A stretch of DNA of 64,000 bases from Hymenobacter norwichensis DSM 15439 (GCF_000420705.1 NZ_ATVL01000010.1:496001-560000); one strand, 5' to 3'. Positions 41,724 to 50,966 are shown, counted from the stretch's first letter. Numbers and translations: made by a program. The notes: generated from the letters alone by a model not told the origin.

Positions 41724-42872
41724 TTAAGCGGTGACTGCCTGCGCCGCTACAACTCGTTTCGGACGCTTGGTTTTGTTGCGGCGGCCCCACCAGATGATGG
41801 TGCCGGTGACCGGCAAGCTGGCTGAAATTAAGCTACCCAGGAAGGCCACAATCTTGCCGCCGAAGCCCAAAATCTGGCCGGTGTGCAGGTCGTAGTTCAT
41901 GTCGGAGAACTTGGTGCCGGTGCTTTTGGTGGCGTGAAAACGAGTTTCCAACAACTGGCCCGAAACGGGGTGGAAGGCGTATTCGTCGCGGTGGTAGTAG
42001 TGCAGCGCCTTCTGGTAGGTCCAGCAATAGGCGGGGTCTTTGCCCGTGCCGCTGGGGCCGATCAGCACCATTTCGTTGGCAGGCGACAGGCGGCGCACGT
42101 TGCGGTACACGATGTCGGGGAGGGGCTGGGTGGCGGCCGTTACGGTTTGCAGCGTGTCGAGCTTGGTTTCCATGAGTTCCTGCGGCGCCGGCTTGCCGCC
42201 ATCCACCACGTACACAATCGACTTCAGCATCCAAGGGTAAATCATGAACAAGCCCGATAGCGCCAGCACCAGCCCAATACTGGCCGCGTAGAAGCCCAGC
42301 ACATTGTGCAAATCGTAGTTGACGCGGCGCCAGCGGGCTCCCCACTTGATAGTGAAGCGTTGCTTGCGCTCCTGCTTACGTTTCGGCCACCACAGCACTA
42401 GGCCGGTAATCATCATCACCACGAAGATGGAAATGCTGATGCCCACCACCCATTTTGCCACTGACTCGGGCAGCAGCAGATGCATGTGGATTTCCTGGAT
42501 GATGGTGAAGAAGTGCGTGCGTAGGTTCTGCTCTTTCAATACTTGGCCTGTGTACGGGTTTAGGTACACCTGAATGGGCAGGCCAGCCTTATCAATGAAA
42601 AACACGGTAGCCGAACGGTCGGGGGCAAAGTAGGTCACCCAGGAGGTTTCGGCGCCCACGCCTGGGTGGGAAGCCAGCGCGGCGGCTTGCAAGCGGGAGG
42701 GTAGCACCGGCGCGGTGGCCTGCGCTTCCACCTTGCGCCACGGTTCGGTCAGGTCCCGGATATCATCCTGAAAGGTGAAAATAGCACCCGTAACACTCAC
42801 AATAAACACCACCAGCCCGGAAGCCAGCCCGAGCCAGAGGTGCACTTTGCCGACGGCTTGTTTGAAAGTCAT
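41724..42872 (-). CDS. PepSY domain-containing membrane protein, iron-uptake associated
   Basis: The 382-residue membrane protein starts VGKVHLWLGLASGLVVFIVS, the first helix of the PepSY_TM family. It has further helices at SVAKWVVGISISIFVVMMIT, GFYAASIGLVLALSGLFMI and IVAFLGSLISASLPVTGTII, and periplasmic PepSY-like loops between. Conserved His in VHLWLG and NYDLHNVLG could bind heme, as in FoxB-like siderophore reductases. It lies 107 bases downstream of the TonB-dependent siderophore receptor on the same strand, so a role in periplasmic release or reduction of ferric siderophore is a reasonable inference. Confidence 0.85.
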   Translation of the reverse strand: MTFKQAVGKVHLWLGLASGLVVFIVSVTGAIFTFQDDIRDLTEPWRKVEAQATAPVLPSRLQAAALASHPGVGAETSWVTYFAPDRSATVFFIDKAGLPIQVYLNPYTGQVLKEQNLRTHFFTIIQEIHMHLLLPESVAKWVVGISISIFVVMMITGLVLWWPKRKQERKQRFTIKWGARWRRVNYDLHNVLGFYAASIGLVLALSGLFMIYPWMLKSIVYVVDGGKPAPQELMETKLDTLQTVTAATQPLPDIVYRNVRRLSPANEMVLIGPSGTGKDPAYCWTYQKALHYYHRDEYAFHPVSGQLLETRFHATKSTGTKFSDMNYDLHTGQILGFGGKIVAFLGSLISASLPVTGTIIWWGRRNKTKRPKRVVAAQAVTA

Positions 42873-42979
42873 AGGGAAAGAAGTTGAGCGAGGACACGCG
42901 GTTAATCCAGTAAACCAAAAGTCCGTGGCAAGCCGTTCACCGCTCCGCCACAGACTTCTGGCTCACCTACATAAAGGTG

Positions 42980-45463
42980 TTAGAACTTGTAGCTCACACT
43001 GCCAATGATGCTGCGCAACTTTTGCGGGCTCATGGTGGTGTAGCCTACCCAGTATTTCTGGTCGGTGAGGTTGTCTACTTTGGCCGAGAGGCGGTACTTA
43101 GGCTGGTCGTAGAATACGCTGGCGTTGAGCACCGTGTAGCTAGGCAGAGTAAATACGGTGAGGGTTGTGTTCTGCACGCGGTTGTCGCTGGCGTAGTTGC
43201 CACCGAAGCCGGCGCCCAGGCCGCTCAAAGTGCCCGTCGGCTGGCGGTAGCTCACCCAAGCGTTGGCCAGGTAAGGCGAAGAAGCCGTGTTCGGCCGACG
43301 GCCGTTTTCAAATTCATTGGAATTCTTCCACTCTGAGTGGTTGTAGGCAAAGCCAGCCACTAGGTTTAGGCCCGTTACAGGGTTAGCCGTCAGGTTCAAT
43401 TCCACGCCGCGGCTTAGCTGCGTGCCGTTCTGGGTTTGCGCGTTCGGAATACCGTCGTTGGCCCCCGTAGTGCTTTCCGGTATCGGCGTAGAGCGCAACA
43501 GGTCCTGCACTTGAATGTCGTAGTAGCTTACTGTAGCACTTACCCGGCCATCGGCCGCGTCAAGCTTCACGCCGCCTTCCCACTGGTTGGCTTGCTCGAT
43601 TTTTGAAGTCCGAGGCTGGCGGTTCACGTCGATGTACGTGCCATCGGTGGGGTTCTTGAAGCTGTTCTGGTAGTTGGCAAACAAAGCCACCCGGTCTTTC
43701 ACTGGCTGATATACCAGCCCGAATTTGGGCGACAACGACGTCTGCGAGTACGCCATGTTGGGGCTGTAAGAAATACCGCCTTTGTTGTCGAAGTGGTCGA
43801 GGCGCAAGGCGGCCAGCACGCTCAGGTTGTCGGTCAGGTTCAGCACATCCGAAATGAAGGCGCTGTAGGTGTTCGACTTGGTGGTTACCAAGTAGTGCGG
43901 CGGTGGCGTGGTAGCGTAAAGAGCCGCCAGAGTCGTACCATTGAAAGTACGGTAGTTGTAGCCCGGCACGTTCACCACGGGCACTGCATCGAAGTTGCCG
44001 CCCAGGAAGTTCACGTCCGCATCAATCCGCAGGAAGTCCAGGCCCAGCACCACACGGTTGCGCAGATTGCCTATGTTGAAGTCGCCGTTGAACAGTTGTT
44101 GCGCCTCCCAGATCTGCCGCTGGCTGTTCTGGGTTGATTGGTCGGCGCGCGACAGGGTTACCGCTCCACCAGCAGTAGCAGCCGGGTTCAGGTAGAAGTA
44201 GGGGCCGGCACCGTTGGAGAAGCTGTGGCTGGAGGTCAGTAAGGTGGTGGAGGTGAAGTTGGGCGAAATCCGGTACTGCACCTGCCCGAACAGGTTGGTG
44301 CTGCGCGAGTCCTGGACCAAGCCCGGCCCCATGTACGACTGGCGGTAGTCCAACGGCGCCTTATCGGCCCGGTCGAAGCCCAGTGCTGACGACGGGAAGT
44401 AGAAGAAGATAAGCTGCTTACCTACGCCTGAGCCTTTGTAGATTTCGGCATCAACGTTGACGGTCAGCCGCTCGTTGGGGCGCCATTGCAGGCTGGGAGC
44501 CACGGCCAGGTTCTTATTGAAACCGGTGTAGCCCGCACTTTGGAAGTTGTCTTCGTAAGTGTAAGCCGTGTTCAGGCGGAAGGCTAGGGTTTTGGGCTCA
44601 CTGGTGGGCGTGTTAATGTCTACCAGGTTTACATCGGCACTCACACGGTGAAAGCCGTAGCTGCCAGCGGCCACTGTGGCTTCGCCCTGAAAGGTGTCGA
44701 GAGGCTTCTTGGTTACGCGGTTTAGCAAACCACCATACGACGTTAGAGAACTACCAAATAGGGTAGCGGAGGGGCCTTTAATCACTTCCAGCTTCTCCAG
44801 GTTCACCGCATCAATGTCGCTGGTTATGTTGCCGGCCACGCCGTTACGCAACTGGCTCGACAGCACGAAGCCCCGCGAAGCATAGAAAGCCCCACCGTCG
44901 CCGCCGCGGCCGGTGGCATCCCACATTTTCTGGAGGCCCGGCACGTTGCGGGTGGCGTCGTCTACCGTGAATACCAACTGCTCGGTCAGGAGCTCCTTGC
45001 CCACCGTGGCATATACTTGTGGGTTTTCTAGGTTCTTGAGCGGCATCTTGCCCACATATTCCGATTCTTTGCGCACAAACTTGTTTGTCTGGGCACCTTG
45101 CACTACCACTTCATTTAGCTGCTCGGTGCTGGCCACCAGTTGAAAATCCTGGGTGCTGGTTTGGCCGGCTTCCACTTGCACGGGCCGCTCCTGAGTGCTA
45201 TACCCCAGCAGGCGTACGCCCAGGGCGTATGTGCCTGGGTTCAGCCCCGTAATGCGGTAGTCGCCGGTATTGTTGGTAGTAGCGCCCCGGGTGGTGCCTT
45301 GCACGCCTACCGAAACGCCCACGGCCGGCTGCCCATTGGGCGTGGTGATGTGGCCCTGCACAATGCCGCGCTGGGCATACGCTGGCACAGTAGCCGCAAC
45401 AAGAAGTAAAAAGAGCAGAGCAGTAAACGGCTGCCGCAGCAGGCGAGTAACAAAAGCGTACAT
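42980..45463 (-). CDS. TonB-dependent siderophore receptor
   Basis: The 827-residue outer-membrane receptor has a signal peptide (FTALLFLLLVAATVPAYAQ). A carboxypeptidase-regulatory-like domain follows (GIVQGHITTPNGQPAVGVSV, residues about 32-115), then a plug (NEVVVQGAQTNKFVRKESEY, then GLLNRVTKKPL) and a 22-strand barrel ending in the C-terminal Phe (SIIGSVSYKF). The motifs SRGFVLSSQLRNGVAG and KGPSATLFGSSLTSYGGLLN place it with ferrichrome/ferric-siderophore receptors. It forms a unit with the PepSY gene. Fur control is expected, but I see no clear Fur box. Confidence 0.93.
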   Translation of the reverse strand: MYAFVTRLLRQPFTALLFLLLVAATVPAYAQRGIVQGHITTPNGQPAVGVSVGVQGTTRGATTNNTGDYRITGLNPGTYALGVRLLGYSTQERPVQVEAGQTSTQDFQLVASTEQLNEVVVQGAQTNKFVRKESEYVGKMPLKNLENPQVYATVGKELLTEQLVFTVDDATRNVPGLQKMWDATGRGGDGGAFYASRGFVLSSQLRNGVAGNITSDIDAVNLEKLEVIKGPSATLFGSSLTSYGGLLNRVTKKPLDTFQGEATVAAGSYGFHRVSADVNLVDINTPTSEPKTLAFRLNTAYTYEDNFQSAGYTGFNKNLAVAPSLQWRPNERLTVNVDAEIYKGSGVGKQLIFFYFPSSALGFDRADKAPLDYRQSYMGPGLVQDSRSTNLFGQVQYRISPNFTSTTLLTSSHSFSNGAGPYFYLNPAATAGGAVTLSRADQSTQNSQRQIWEAQQLFNGDFNIGNLRNRVVLGLDFLRIDADVNFLGGNFDAVPVVNVPGYNYRTFNGTTLAALYATTPPPHYLVTTKSNTYSAFISDVLNLTDNLSVLAALRLDHFDNKGGISYSPNMAYSQTSLSPKFGLVYQPVKDRVALFANYQNSFKNPTDGTYIDVNRQPRTSKIEQANQWEGGVKLDAADGRVSATVSYYDIQVQDLLRSTPIPESTTGANDGIPNAQTQNGTQLSRGVELNLTANPVTGLNLVAGFAYNHSEWKNSNEFENGRRPNTASSPYLANAWVSYRQPTGTLSGLGAGFGGNYASDNRVQNTTLTVFTLPSYTVLNASVFYDQPKYRLSAKVDNLTDQKYWVGYTTMSPQKLRSIIGSVSYKF

Positions 45464-45660
45464 AGAGTTTTGCAGTAGGTTGATGCTGCAAAATTCGCTC
45501 AGAAAAGTTTATTATTTAGAATCCTTACAAATAATGTTTAGAAGTATTTCAAATAGCGGGCTTGTAAGCAGAACTATTTGCTTGAAAATAAGCACTCTAC
45601 TTCTTTAACATCCTGCGGTTAGATGCGTACTTGCTCTTTCACTCTGCCTACTGCCTAGCT

Positions 45661-46476
45661 ATGGATACCATGCTTACCCATTCTCCTGATTCCGATACTC
45701 CAGCTTTGTCATCTTCACAAAGCCGCGTTTGGCGCTGGCTAGCAGCACTATCGGTTATCGGTAATATTGTGTTGAATTACTACTCCAATGCCTTCCCCTT
45801 CAATGGGCAGAGCATGGGTACTGTATCGGCCAAATACCCCACGTTGCTCACGCCGGCCGGCTATGCTTTCTCCATCTGGGGCCTGATTTTTCTGGCCCTG
45901 ACCGTGTATGCCGTGTGGCAGCTACTGCCCACGCAACGCGCTAACCCACTGCCCGATGCCATAGCCCAGCCCTTAACGCTGGCTAGCATAGCCACCGCGC
46001 TGTGGGTGGTGCTGTTTGCCTACGAGCGGCTGTTGCTCAGCTTGCTAACTATGTTTGTGATTTTGGGGGCGCTTGCAATTACCTACGGCCGGGCGCGGCG
46101 GCTGGTGCTGGCCGGGGCTGCCCCGCGCTGGACTAGTGCGCCGTTTGCCTTGTACCTGGGCTGGATTTCGGTGGCCACGGTTATCAACTGTATTATCGGG
46201 CTGCAACGGCTGGGTTGGGAGCCGGCCCTCAACGTGTCGGTGTTGCTGGCGCTGCTATTACTGGCGGTGGTGGTAGGGCTAGGGCTGCTGGTGAGCCGCG
46301 AATTTCACGAGATGGTGTTTCCGTTGGTGGTCTCCTGGGCGCTGGTGGCTATTTGGGTGGCGCAGCGCGGCGCGTATCCAGAGTTGGGCTGGGCAGCCTT
46401 AATAGGAGCCGGGGTAGTGGCGTTGGGCGGCGTGGTGCTGGCTTCAGGCTGGGGGCGGCGCATGGCGGACGTCTGA
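45661..46476 (+). CDS. TspO/MBR-like tryptophan-rich membrane protein
   Basis: The 271-residue protein has about seven hydrophobic helices and many Trp residues (RVWRWLAALS, YAFSIWGLIFLALTVYAVW, TALWVVLFAYE). The TPAGYAFSIWGLIF block is typical of the TspO/MBR-related group of tryptophan-rich sensory proteins, although TspO proper has only five helices and about 160 residues. Members bind tetrapyrroles or act as regulators; here the function is unknown. The ATG at 45661 is preferred over a TTG at 45631. It is divergent from the TonB receptor gene and 50 bases upstream of tpiA on the same strand, so the two may be co-transcribed. Confidence 0.7.
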   Translation: MDTMLTHSPDSDTPALSSSQSRVWRWLAALSVIGNIVLNYYSNAFPFNGQSMGTVSAKYPTLLTPAGYAFSIWGLIFLALTVYAVWQLLPTQRANPLPDAIAQPLTLASIATALWVVLFAYERLLLSLLTMFVILGALAITYGRARRLVLAGAAPRWTSAPFALYLGWISVATVINCIIGLQRLGWEPALNVSVLLALLLLAVVVGLGLLVSREFHEMVFPLVVSWALVAIWVAQRGAYPELGWAALIGAGVVALGGVVLASGWGRRMADV

Positions 46477-46526
46477 TTTGTGACGTACCTTGCGCACCTA
46501 TCTTCTTCACCTCAACTCCGCACTCC

Positions 46527-47291
46527 ATGCGTAAAAACCTCGTTGCCGGCAACTGGAAAATGAACACCACCTACCAGGACGGCCTCGCCTTGGTGTCTGA
46601 AATTACCAACATGGTGCAGGATGAAATTACCGGCTCCGATGTTGAGGTGGTGATTTGTCCGCCATTTCCGTTTCTGGCCGCCATTGGCAAGCAGCTTCCC
46701 GAGAACAGCCGTTTCCACTTGGGCGCGCAGAATTGCAGCCAAAAAGAAAGCGGTGCCTACACCGGCGAAGTATCGGCCAAGATGCTGCAATCGGTAGGTT
46801 GTGAATACGTGATTCTGGGCCACTCCGAGCGCCGCCAGTATTTCCGCGAAGACAACGAGCTATTGAGCCAGAAGCTGAAAGCCGCCCTGGCCGCCGGCCT
46901 GAAACCCATCTTCTGCGTGGGCGAATCACTGGAAACCCGCGAAGCCGACGAAACTTTCAAGTTCATCAGCCAGCAATTGAAAGAAGGTCTGTTTCACCTC
47001 TCCAACGAGGAATTCGACCAAGTGGTAGTTGCCTACGAGCCCATCTGGGCCATCGGGACCGGTAAAACGGCCACCAGCGCCCAAGCGCAAGAGGTGCACG
47101 CCTACATCCGGGAGCAGATTGCCCAAGCTTACGACGCCGAAGCCGCCTTGAATACGACCATCCTGTACGGTGGCTCGGCCAACGCCCAAAACGCCCGCGA
47201 GCTGTTCAGCCAACCCGACGTAGACGGCGGCCTCATCGGTGGCGCGTCCCTGAAGTCGCGCGACTTCACCGATATCATCAAGTCGTTCTAA
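46527..47291 (+). CDS. tpiA: Triosephosphate isomerase
   Basis: TpiA interconverts dihydroxyacetone phosphate and glyceraldehyde 3-phosphate in glycolysis. The 254-residue product has Lys11 in AGNWKMN, the catalytic His in ILGHSERRQYF, the catalytic Glu in VVAYEPIWAIGTGKTA, and the phosphate-binding ILYGGSANAQNA and GGLIGGASL segments. Length is normal. The ATG at 46527 (MRKNLVAGNW) is the family start; the frame extends far upstream but overlaps the TspO-like gene in another phase. A -7-like TACCTTGC lies at 46496-46503. Confidence 0.97.
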   Translation: MRKNLVAGNWKMNTTYQDGLALVSEITNMVQDEITGSDVEVVICPPFPFLAAIGKQLPENSRFHLGAQNCSQKESGAYTGEVSAKMLQSVGCEYVILGHSERRQYFREDNELLSQKLKAALAAGLKPIFCVGESLETREADETFKFISQQLKEGLFHLSNEEFDQVVVAYEPIWAIGTGKTATSAQAQEVHAYIREQIAQAYDAEAALNTTILYGGSANAQNARELFSQPDVDGGLIGGASLKSRDFTDIIKSF

Positions 47292-47416
47292 ATTCAGAAC
47301 GGAGAAGGGGGAGTTTAGAACTTAGATAATGCCCAAGGTGGTTTAGCTACCACTTAGGCAGGTTCTTTGCTCATGGCGGTTTCCAGATTCTAAGCTCTTA
47401 TATCTCACCTCCAACT

Positions 47417-47800
47417 ATGCTCTCTGCCTTTCTTGTTTCCGGTTTGCTGGCGCTAAATCCGTTTGCTGTACCTGCCCCCCGGGTACCGTTCGTTGCAACC
47501 GCGCCAGCTGCTGCCTTGGAGCCGTGCCGGATTTATGGAACGGTGTATTTGGAGCGAGACCCGCGCCGCCGGAGTTACTGTTTTGGGACGGTGTATGTGG
47601 AACCCGAAGAGGGCTTTGCCGACGTACTAGTGTATGCGGAAGACAACAAATTGTTTGCCGATAAGCCCGGCCTCTGGTACTTCACCGAAGCCCGCGACTT
47701 TGCCGACTACGCCCTGTTCGTAACCGACAACCGTAACCTAGCCGACTTCAGCATCCACTACACCAAAGTGCGCTCCTTTGCGGGCTGCCGAAAGCAATAG
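47417..47800 (+). CDS. DUF6150-like small secreted protein
   Basis: The 127-residue protein begins with a hydrophobic leader (FLVSGLLALNPFAVPAP), so it is probably exported. The mature part has short repeated strands: CRIYGTVYLERD and CFGTVYVEPEEGFADVLVYA, then FADKPGLWYFTEARDFADYA and NLADFSIHYTKVRSFAGCR. The block resembles proteins labelled DUF6150, with FADxx.V.. and PGLWYF repeats. Function is unknown. Two cysteines near the ends could form a disulfide. It has its own terminator and sits between tpiA and prmA on the same strand. Confidence 0.75.
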   Translation: MLSAFLVSGLLALNPFAVPAPRVPFVATAPAAALEPCRIYGTVYLERDPRRRSYCFGTVYVEPEEGFADVLVYAEDNKLFADKPGLWYFTEARDFADYALFVTDNRNLADFSIHYTKVRSFAGCRKQ

Positions 47801-47836
47801 GTGTAAGCGGGACTCTAGCGCTTTCCTCCGACCTTT

Positions 47837-47872
47837 GCCGTTCCACACCCGTTATGTGGAACGGCTTTTTTT
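47837..47872 (+). terminator. Terminator before prmA
   Basis: GCCGTTCCACA pairs with TGTGGAACGGC around loop CCCGTTA, followed by T8. Confidence 0.88.
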
Positions 47873-47894
47873 GCTCCTTTACTGACACGTACTT

Positions 47895-48725
47895 ATGGAT
47901 TTTGTTGAACTGCGCGTGCAGGCCCCACGCGAACTGGCTGATATACTAGTAGCTGAACTGGCCGAAGTGGGCTACAACACCTTCGAAGACAACGACGAAG
48001 GATTCTGCGCCTACATCGATGAAGACCAGTTTGCGCCCGATGCCGTAGCCGAAATTATGAGCCGCTACGAAGGCATTGGTGAGCTAACCCACGAGCACCG
48101 CGTGATTACGCGCCAAAACTGGAATGCCGAGTGGGAAAAGAACTTCGAGCCGCTGGTTATTGCTGATAAAGTATCGGTGCGGGCTCCGTTTCATGAGGCG
48201 CGCCCCGACCTGGAATACGAAATTGTAATCATGCCGCGCATGTCGTTCGGCACCGGCCACCATGATACCACGGCCCTCATGATTACCAATCAGCTCGACA
48301 TCGACCACCAAGGCAAGCGGGTGCTGGATATGGGCTGTGGCACGGGTATTCTAGCCATCATGGCCGTGCACCTGGGCGCAAGCTACGTGCTGGCCGTGGA
48401 CGTGGAACCCTGGACCGCCGAAAACGCCGCCGACAATGCCCTTGAAAACAATGTGCAGGACAAGGTGGAGGCTCGTCTCGGCGACATTACGGCCTTGGAA
48501 GGGGAGGAGTCTTTCGATATCATTCTGGCCAACATCAACCGCAATGTGTTGCTGGAAGACATGGGCGCTTACGGCCAATATCTGAAGCCCAACTGCCCTA
48601 TTCTATTCTCCGGTTTCTACGAAGAAGATCTGCCCTTGATTCGGGAAGCGGCCGAGCGACACGGCTTGCGTTACGAGAACCACCGCACCCAGAATCATTG
48701 GGTGTCGGCAGTGTTTTATAAATAA
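47895..48725 (+). CDS. prmA: Ribosomal protein L11 methyltransferase
   Basis: PrmA trimethylates ribosomal protein L11. The 276-residue product has an N-terminal substrate-recognition domain (MDFVELRVQAPRELADILVA) and a SAM-dependent methyltransferase domain with motif I VLDMGCGTGILAIMAVHLGA (about 141-160). FGTGHHDTT and LANINRNVLLED are typical of the PrmA branch. Length is normal. The ATG at 47895 follows a terminator by 22 bases, so its promoter must overlap that hairpin or the gene is read through. It converges on the gene at 48821 across a long palindrome. Confidence 0.94.
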   Translation: MDFVELRVQAPRELADILVAELAEVGYNTFEDNDEGFCAYIDEDQFAPDAVAEIMSRYEGIGELTHEHRVITRQNWNAEWEKNFEPLVIADKVSVRAPFHEARPDLEYEIVIMPRMSFGTGHHDTTALMITNQLDIDHQGKRVLDMGCGTGILAIMAVHLGASYVLAVDVEPWTAENAADNALENNVQDKVEARLGDITALEGEESFDIILANINRNVLLEDMGAYGQYLKPNCPILFSGFYEEDLPLIREAAERHGLRYENHRTQNHWVSAVFYK

Positions 48726-48730
48726 GAAGG

Positions 48731-48813
48731 CAGGAGTTAGAAGCAGAAAAGCTAGAAGATCCTGCCGAATACGTTCGGGTGGATGCTTCTAGCTTTTCTG
48801 CTTCTAACTCCTG
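48731..48813. terminator. 83-bp long palindrome between convergent genes
   Basis: A 28-bp perfect outer stem (CAGGAGTTAGAAGCAG onward) encloses a 27-base region that itself folds (ATC/GAT and CCGAA-TACG-TTCGG with a mismatch between). The whole is a nearly continuous hairpin between prmA and the gene at 48821. TTTTC follows on the plus side, so terminator function is likely. Confidence 0.88.
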
Positions 48814-48820
48814 GCTTTTC

Positions 48821-49162
48821 TTAGAGGCATAGAGCCAGCCATTCTTCGTCGGAAAGGCCGTAGTCGATGGGGTTTTCGTGCACTAAAGCCCGATTGCTGA
48901 GCTTGGGCAGAATGTTTTGGGGTGGTACCAGGTAGTCACTGGCTATCCGGTCGAGGGCGGCGCGGCCCCGGCGCACGATGATGGTGCCGCACTCCGGCCG
49001 CTCTTGTATCACGGGGTCAACAAGCAACAGCAGGTCGCGCCACTCAGCCACCGTCGCCGACGATTTGCCGAGGCGCTCCGTAATATCGTCGCGTAAGTTC
49101 TGTACTACGCGCAGCAGCGCGTTCGGGGCAAGGGCAGAGAGCCGAGAAGCAGCGTTAAGCAT
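48821..49162 (-). CDS. Conserved hypothetical protein, 113 aa
   Basis: The 113-residue protein has no signal peptide or membrane segment and is Leu/Arg-rich, predicted mostly helical (SRLSALAPNALLRVVQNLRD, then ATVAEWRDLLLLVDPVI). It ends in an acidic, Trp-containing tail (YGLSDEEWLALCL). No family is recognised. The downstream end meets prmA at the long palindrome, and a 223-base spacer with no visible feature lies upstream. It is supported only by codon use and context. Confidence 0.6.
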   Translation of the reverse strand: MLNAASRLSALAPNALLRVVQNLRDDITERLGKSSATVAEWRDLLLLVDPVIQERPECGTIIVRRGRAALDRIASDYLVPPQNILPKLSNRALVHENPIDYGLSDEEWLALCL

Positions 49163-49385
49163 AGTAGAAGAAAAAGGGTACCCTAAATAATACGCAGTTG
49201 GGGTTTGGAAAGATACCTTTTTACCAGATGATGACCGACAGATTCGTAAGAAATAATATAGTCATAAACCATAGTTTTTTGGTGCGGTTGGCTTCTCTTT
49301 GGCTGGCAGCTAGTTATCTACACTAGGCAGCACAACAAGTGAGTCACACACTTTAATAAAGACAGTTCGGCGCGCTACTACCCCC

Positions 49386-50570
49386 TCAAATGTTGAGCTT
49401 GAAGAAGCTAGCGGGGCCTTTGCCTTTCAGAGAAGACTGGCGCACCACCAAGTCGCCGGTAATGACGAAGGTGCGAGGCTGAAACTGTTCCTTCTGCTGA
49501 ATCTGCTCTAGAAACAGGCGGGCTGCCTGCTGCCCTATCCGGTATGGGTGCAGGTTCACGGTGGTCAGCCCCGGCTCTATCATAGAGGCCATAAACTCAT
49601 CACCAAAACCCACTACAGCCACCTCTTCGGGCACCCGAATATGCCGGGCTTTCAGCGCAATCAGTAGGTCGAAGGCATTCACGTAATTGATGGCGAAAAT
49701 GGCGTCGGGCGGGTTGGGCAGCGCCAGCCAAGCATCTAGGGCCGCCACCGCCGACTCGGTTCGGAAGTCGATGTGCGCCCGTAACTCGTCGAGGATCGGC
49801 AGTTTGTATTTCTGAATGGCGCTCAGGTAGCCGGCCAGGCGGTTGCGGCTAATCAGCAGCGACTCGGGGCCGGCCAGGATGGCAATGCGCCGGGCGCCCT
49901 GCTCAATTAAGTGCTCAGTTACTTGAAAGGCTCCGTTCCAGTCATCCAGAATTACCTTGGCGCTATCCACCTCGTTGCTAACCCTGTCAAAATGGATTAC
50001 CGGTACGCCCCGGCACGCCTGAGGCTTGACGTGGTCGAAATTCTCGGTTTCGCGGGAGTGGCAGATGAGTAGGCCATCCACTCGGCTAGCAATCAGGGCC
50101 TGCACATTGCTGACCTCCGTAGCGTACGACTCTTTTGATTGGCAAATCATCACCCGGTACCCTGCTTCGGCTGCTACCTGCTGAATGCCACTGATGGCTG
50201 TAGCGAAAAACGGCCGCTCGATATCCGGGATAACCACTCCTATAGTATAGGTTTCGCTGCTTTTCAAGCTTTGCGCCAACAGGTTTGGGTGATAGTCAAG
50301 TTGGCGAGCTACCTCTATAATGGCTTGCCGAGTGGTGGCACTAATATCAGAATGCCCATTCAGCGCCCTCGACACAGTAGAGGGTGCTACGCCCAGCGCC
50401 TTGGCCACGTCGCTGATGGTGGTCTGGCGGCGCTTACGCTCTGGAACGGCCAGTGGCTTTTCGTCGGTGAAATGGAAGTTGCAGGCTTTGCACTGGTAGC
50501 GTTGGCGGCCCCGTACAAATCCGGCCCGCATAACCGAGTCGGCCAACTGGCACTTAGTGCATTTAATCAT
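49386..50570 (-). CDS. LacI-family repressor with N-terminal IS1-type zinc ribbon
   Basis: The 394-residue protein joins two DNA-associated modules. Residues 1-40 form a zinc ribbon with Cys4, Cys7, Cys27 and Cys30 (CTKCQLADSVMRAGF, RGRQRYQCKACNFHF), like the N-terminus of IS1 InsA transposase proteins. A LacI helix-turn-helix follows at about 50-75 (TTISDVAKALGVAPSTVSRA) and a periplasmic-binding-protein-like sensor domain from about 105 (TYTIGVVIPDIERPFFATAI). It is divergent from xylB, with a palindromic site between them, so it is the likely xylose repressor. The effector could be xylose or a derivative; this is inference from position. The extra ribbon is absent from the other LacI regulator at 58444. 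Confidence 0.88.
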   Translation of the reverse strand: MIKCTKCQLADSVMRAGFVRGRQRYQCKACNFHFTDEKPLAVPERKRRQTTISDVAKALGVAPSTVSRALNGHSDISATTRQAIIEVARQLDYHPNLLAQSLKSSETYTIGVVIPDIERPFFATAISGIQQVAAEAGYRVMICQSKESYATEVSNVQALIASRVDGLLICHSRETENFDHVKPQACRGVPVIHFDRVSNEVDSAKVILDDWNGAFQVTEHLIEQGARRIAILAGPESLLISRNRLAGYLSAIQKYKLPILDELRAHIDFRTESAVAALDAWLALPNPPDAIFAINYVNAFDLLIALKARHIRVPEEVAVVGFGDEFMASMIEPGLTTVNLHPYRIGQQAARLFLEQIQQKEQFQPRTFVITGDLVVRQSSLKGKGPASFFKLNI

Positions 50571-50966
50571 TTTGTAAATGTGATTATTTGAAAGCGGAGC
50601 AAACTCTCGTCTGAATTATCCTTCTAAGTAAATACATGAATTGGAAGTATAATGTACCATTTTTCTTTTCAGAAATAATAAAGGTTGTTTGCCTATCGGT
50701 AGCGTTTCCGGTAACGTTGCCGATAGTTTTTGTTTGATTATGGGCTGATTTGCCTGTTTTTTTATGAATGCAGTATGTAGTTCTGCACTATATTCGATAG
50801 TTGAACAGCCAATAACACGGCAATAGATAGTTTTCTGCTGATATCAATCAGATAGTTGAGAGATAGCCGAGTAATTGAATTTTACTTGGTCAGCGAATGT
50901 AGCCATTCTTTTGTTCACATCTCCCAGCATTCCATCTACCTCCCATCCTTCGACTCCTTCCGACGT
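50571..50966. promoter_or_regulatory. Divergent regulatory region of the xylose cluster
   Basis: About 400 AT-rich bases between the LacI gene and xylB. It holds the palindromic operator candidate at 50693-50726. I find no perfect -7 element for either side, and no open frame. Confidence 0.5.
50693..50726. promoter_or_regulatory. Putative LacI-type operator
   Basis: A 34-bp interrupted palindrome of the form CTATCGG-N-A-N-CGTT-N-CCGG-N-AACG-N-T-N-CCGATAG. A central CG-rich dyad with A/T-rich flanks is typical of LacI-family operators. It lies 123 bases from the LacI start and 240 from xylB. Confidence 0.7.

Noticed and set aside
45464..45660. Fur box before the TonB receptor
   Set aside because: AT-rich sequence is present (TTTAGAATCCTTACAAATAA) but the match to a 19-bp Fur palindrome is too poor to report.
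46215..46526. N-terminal extension of triosephosphate isomerase
   Set aside because: It overlaps the TspO-like gene in another frame; the enzyme starts at MRKNLVAGNW.
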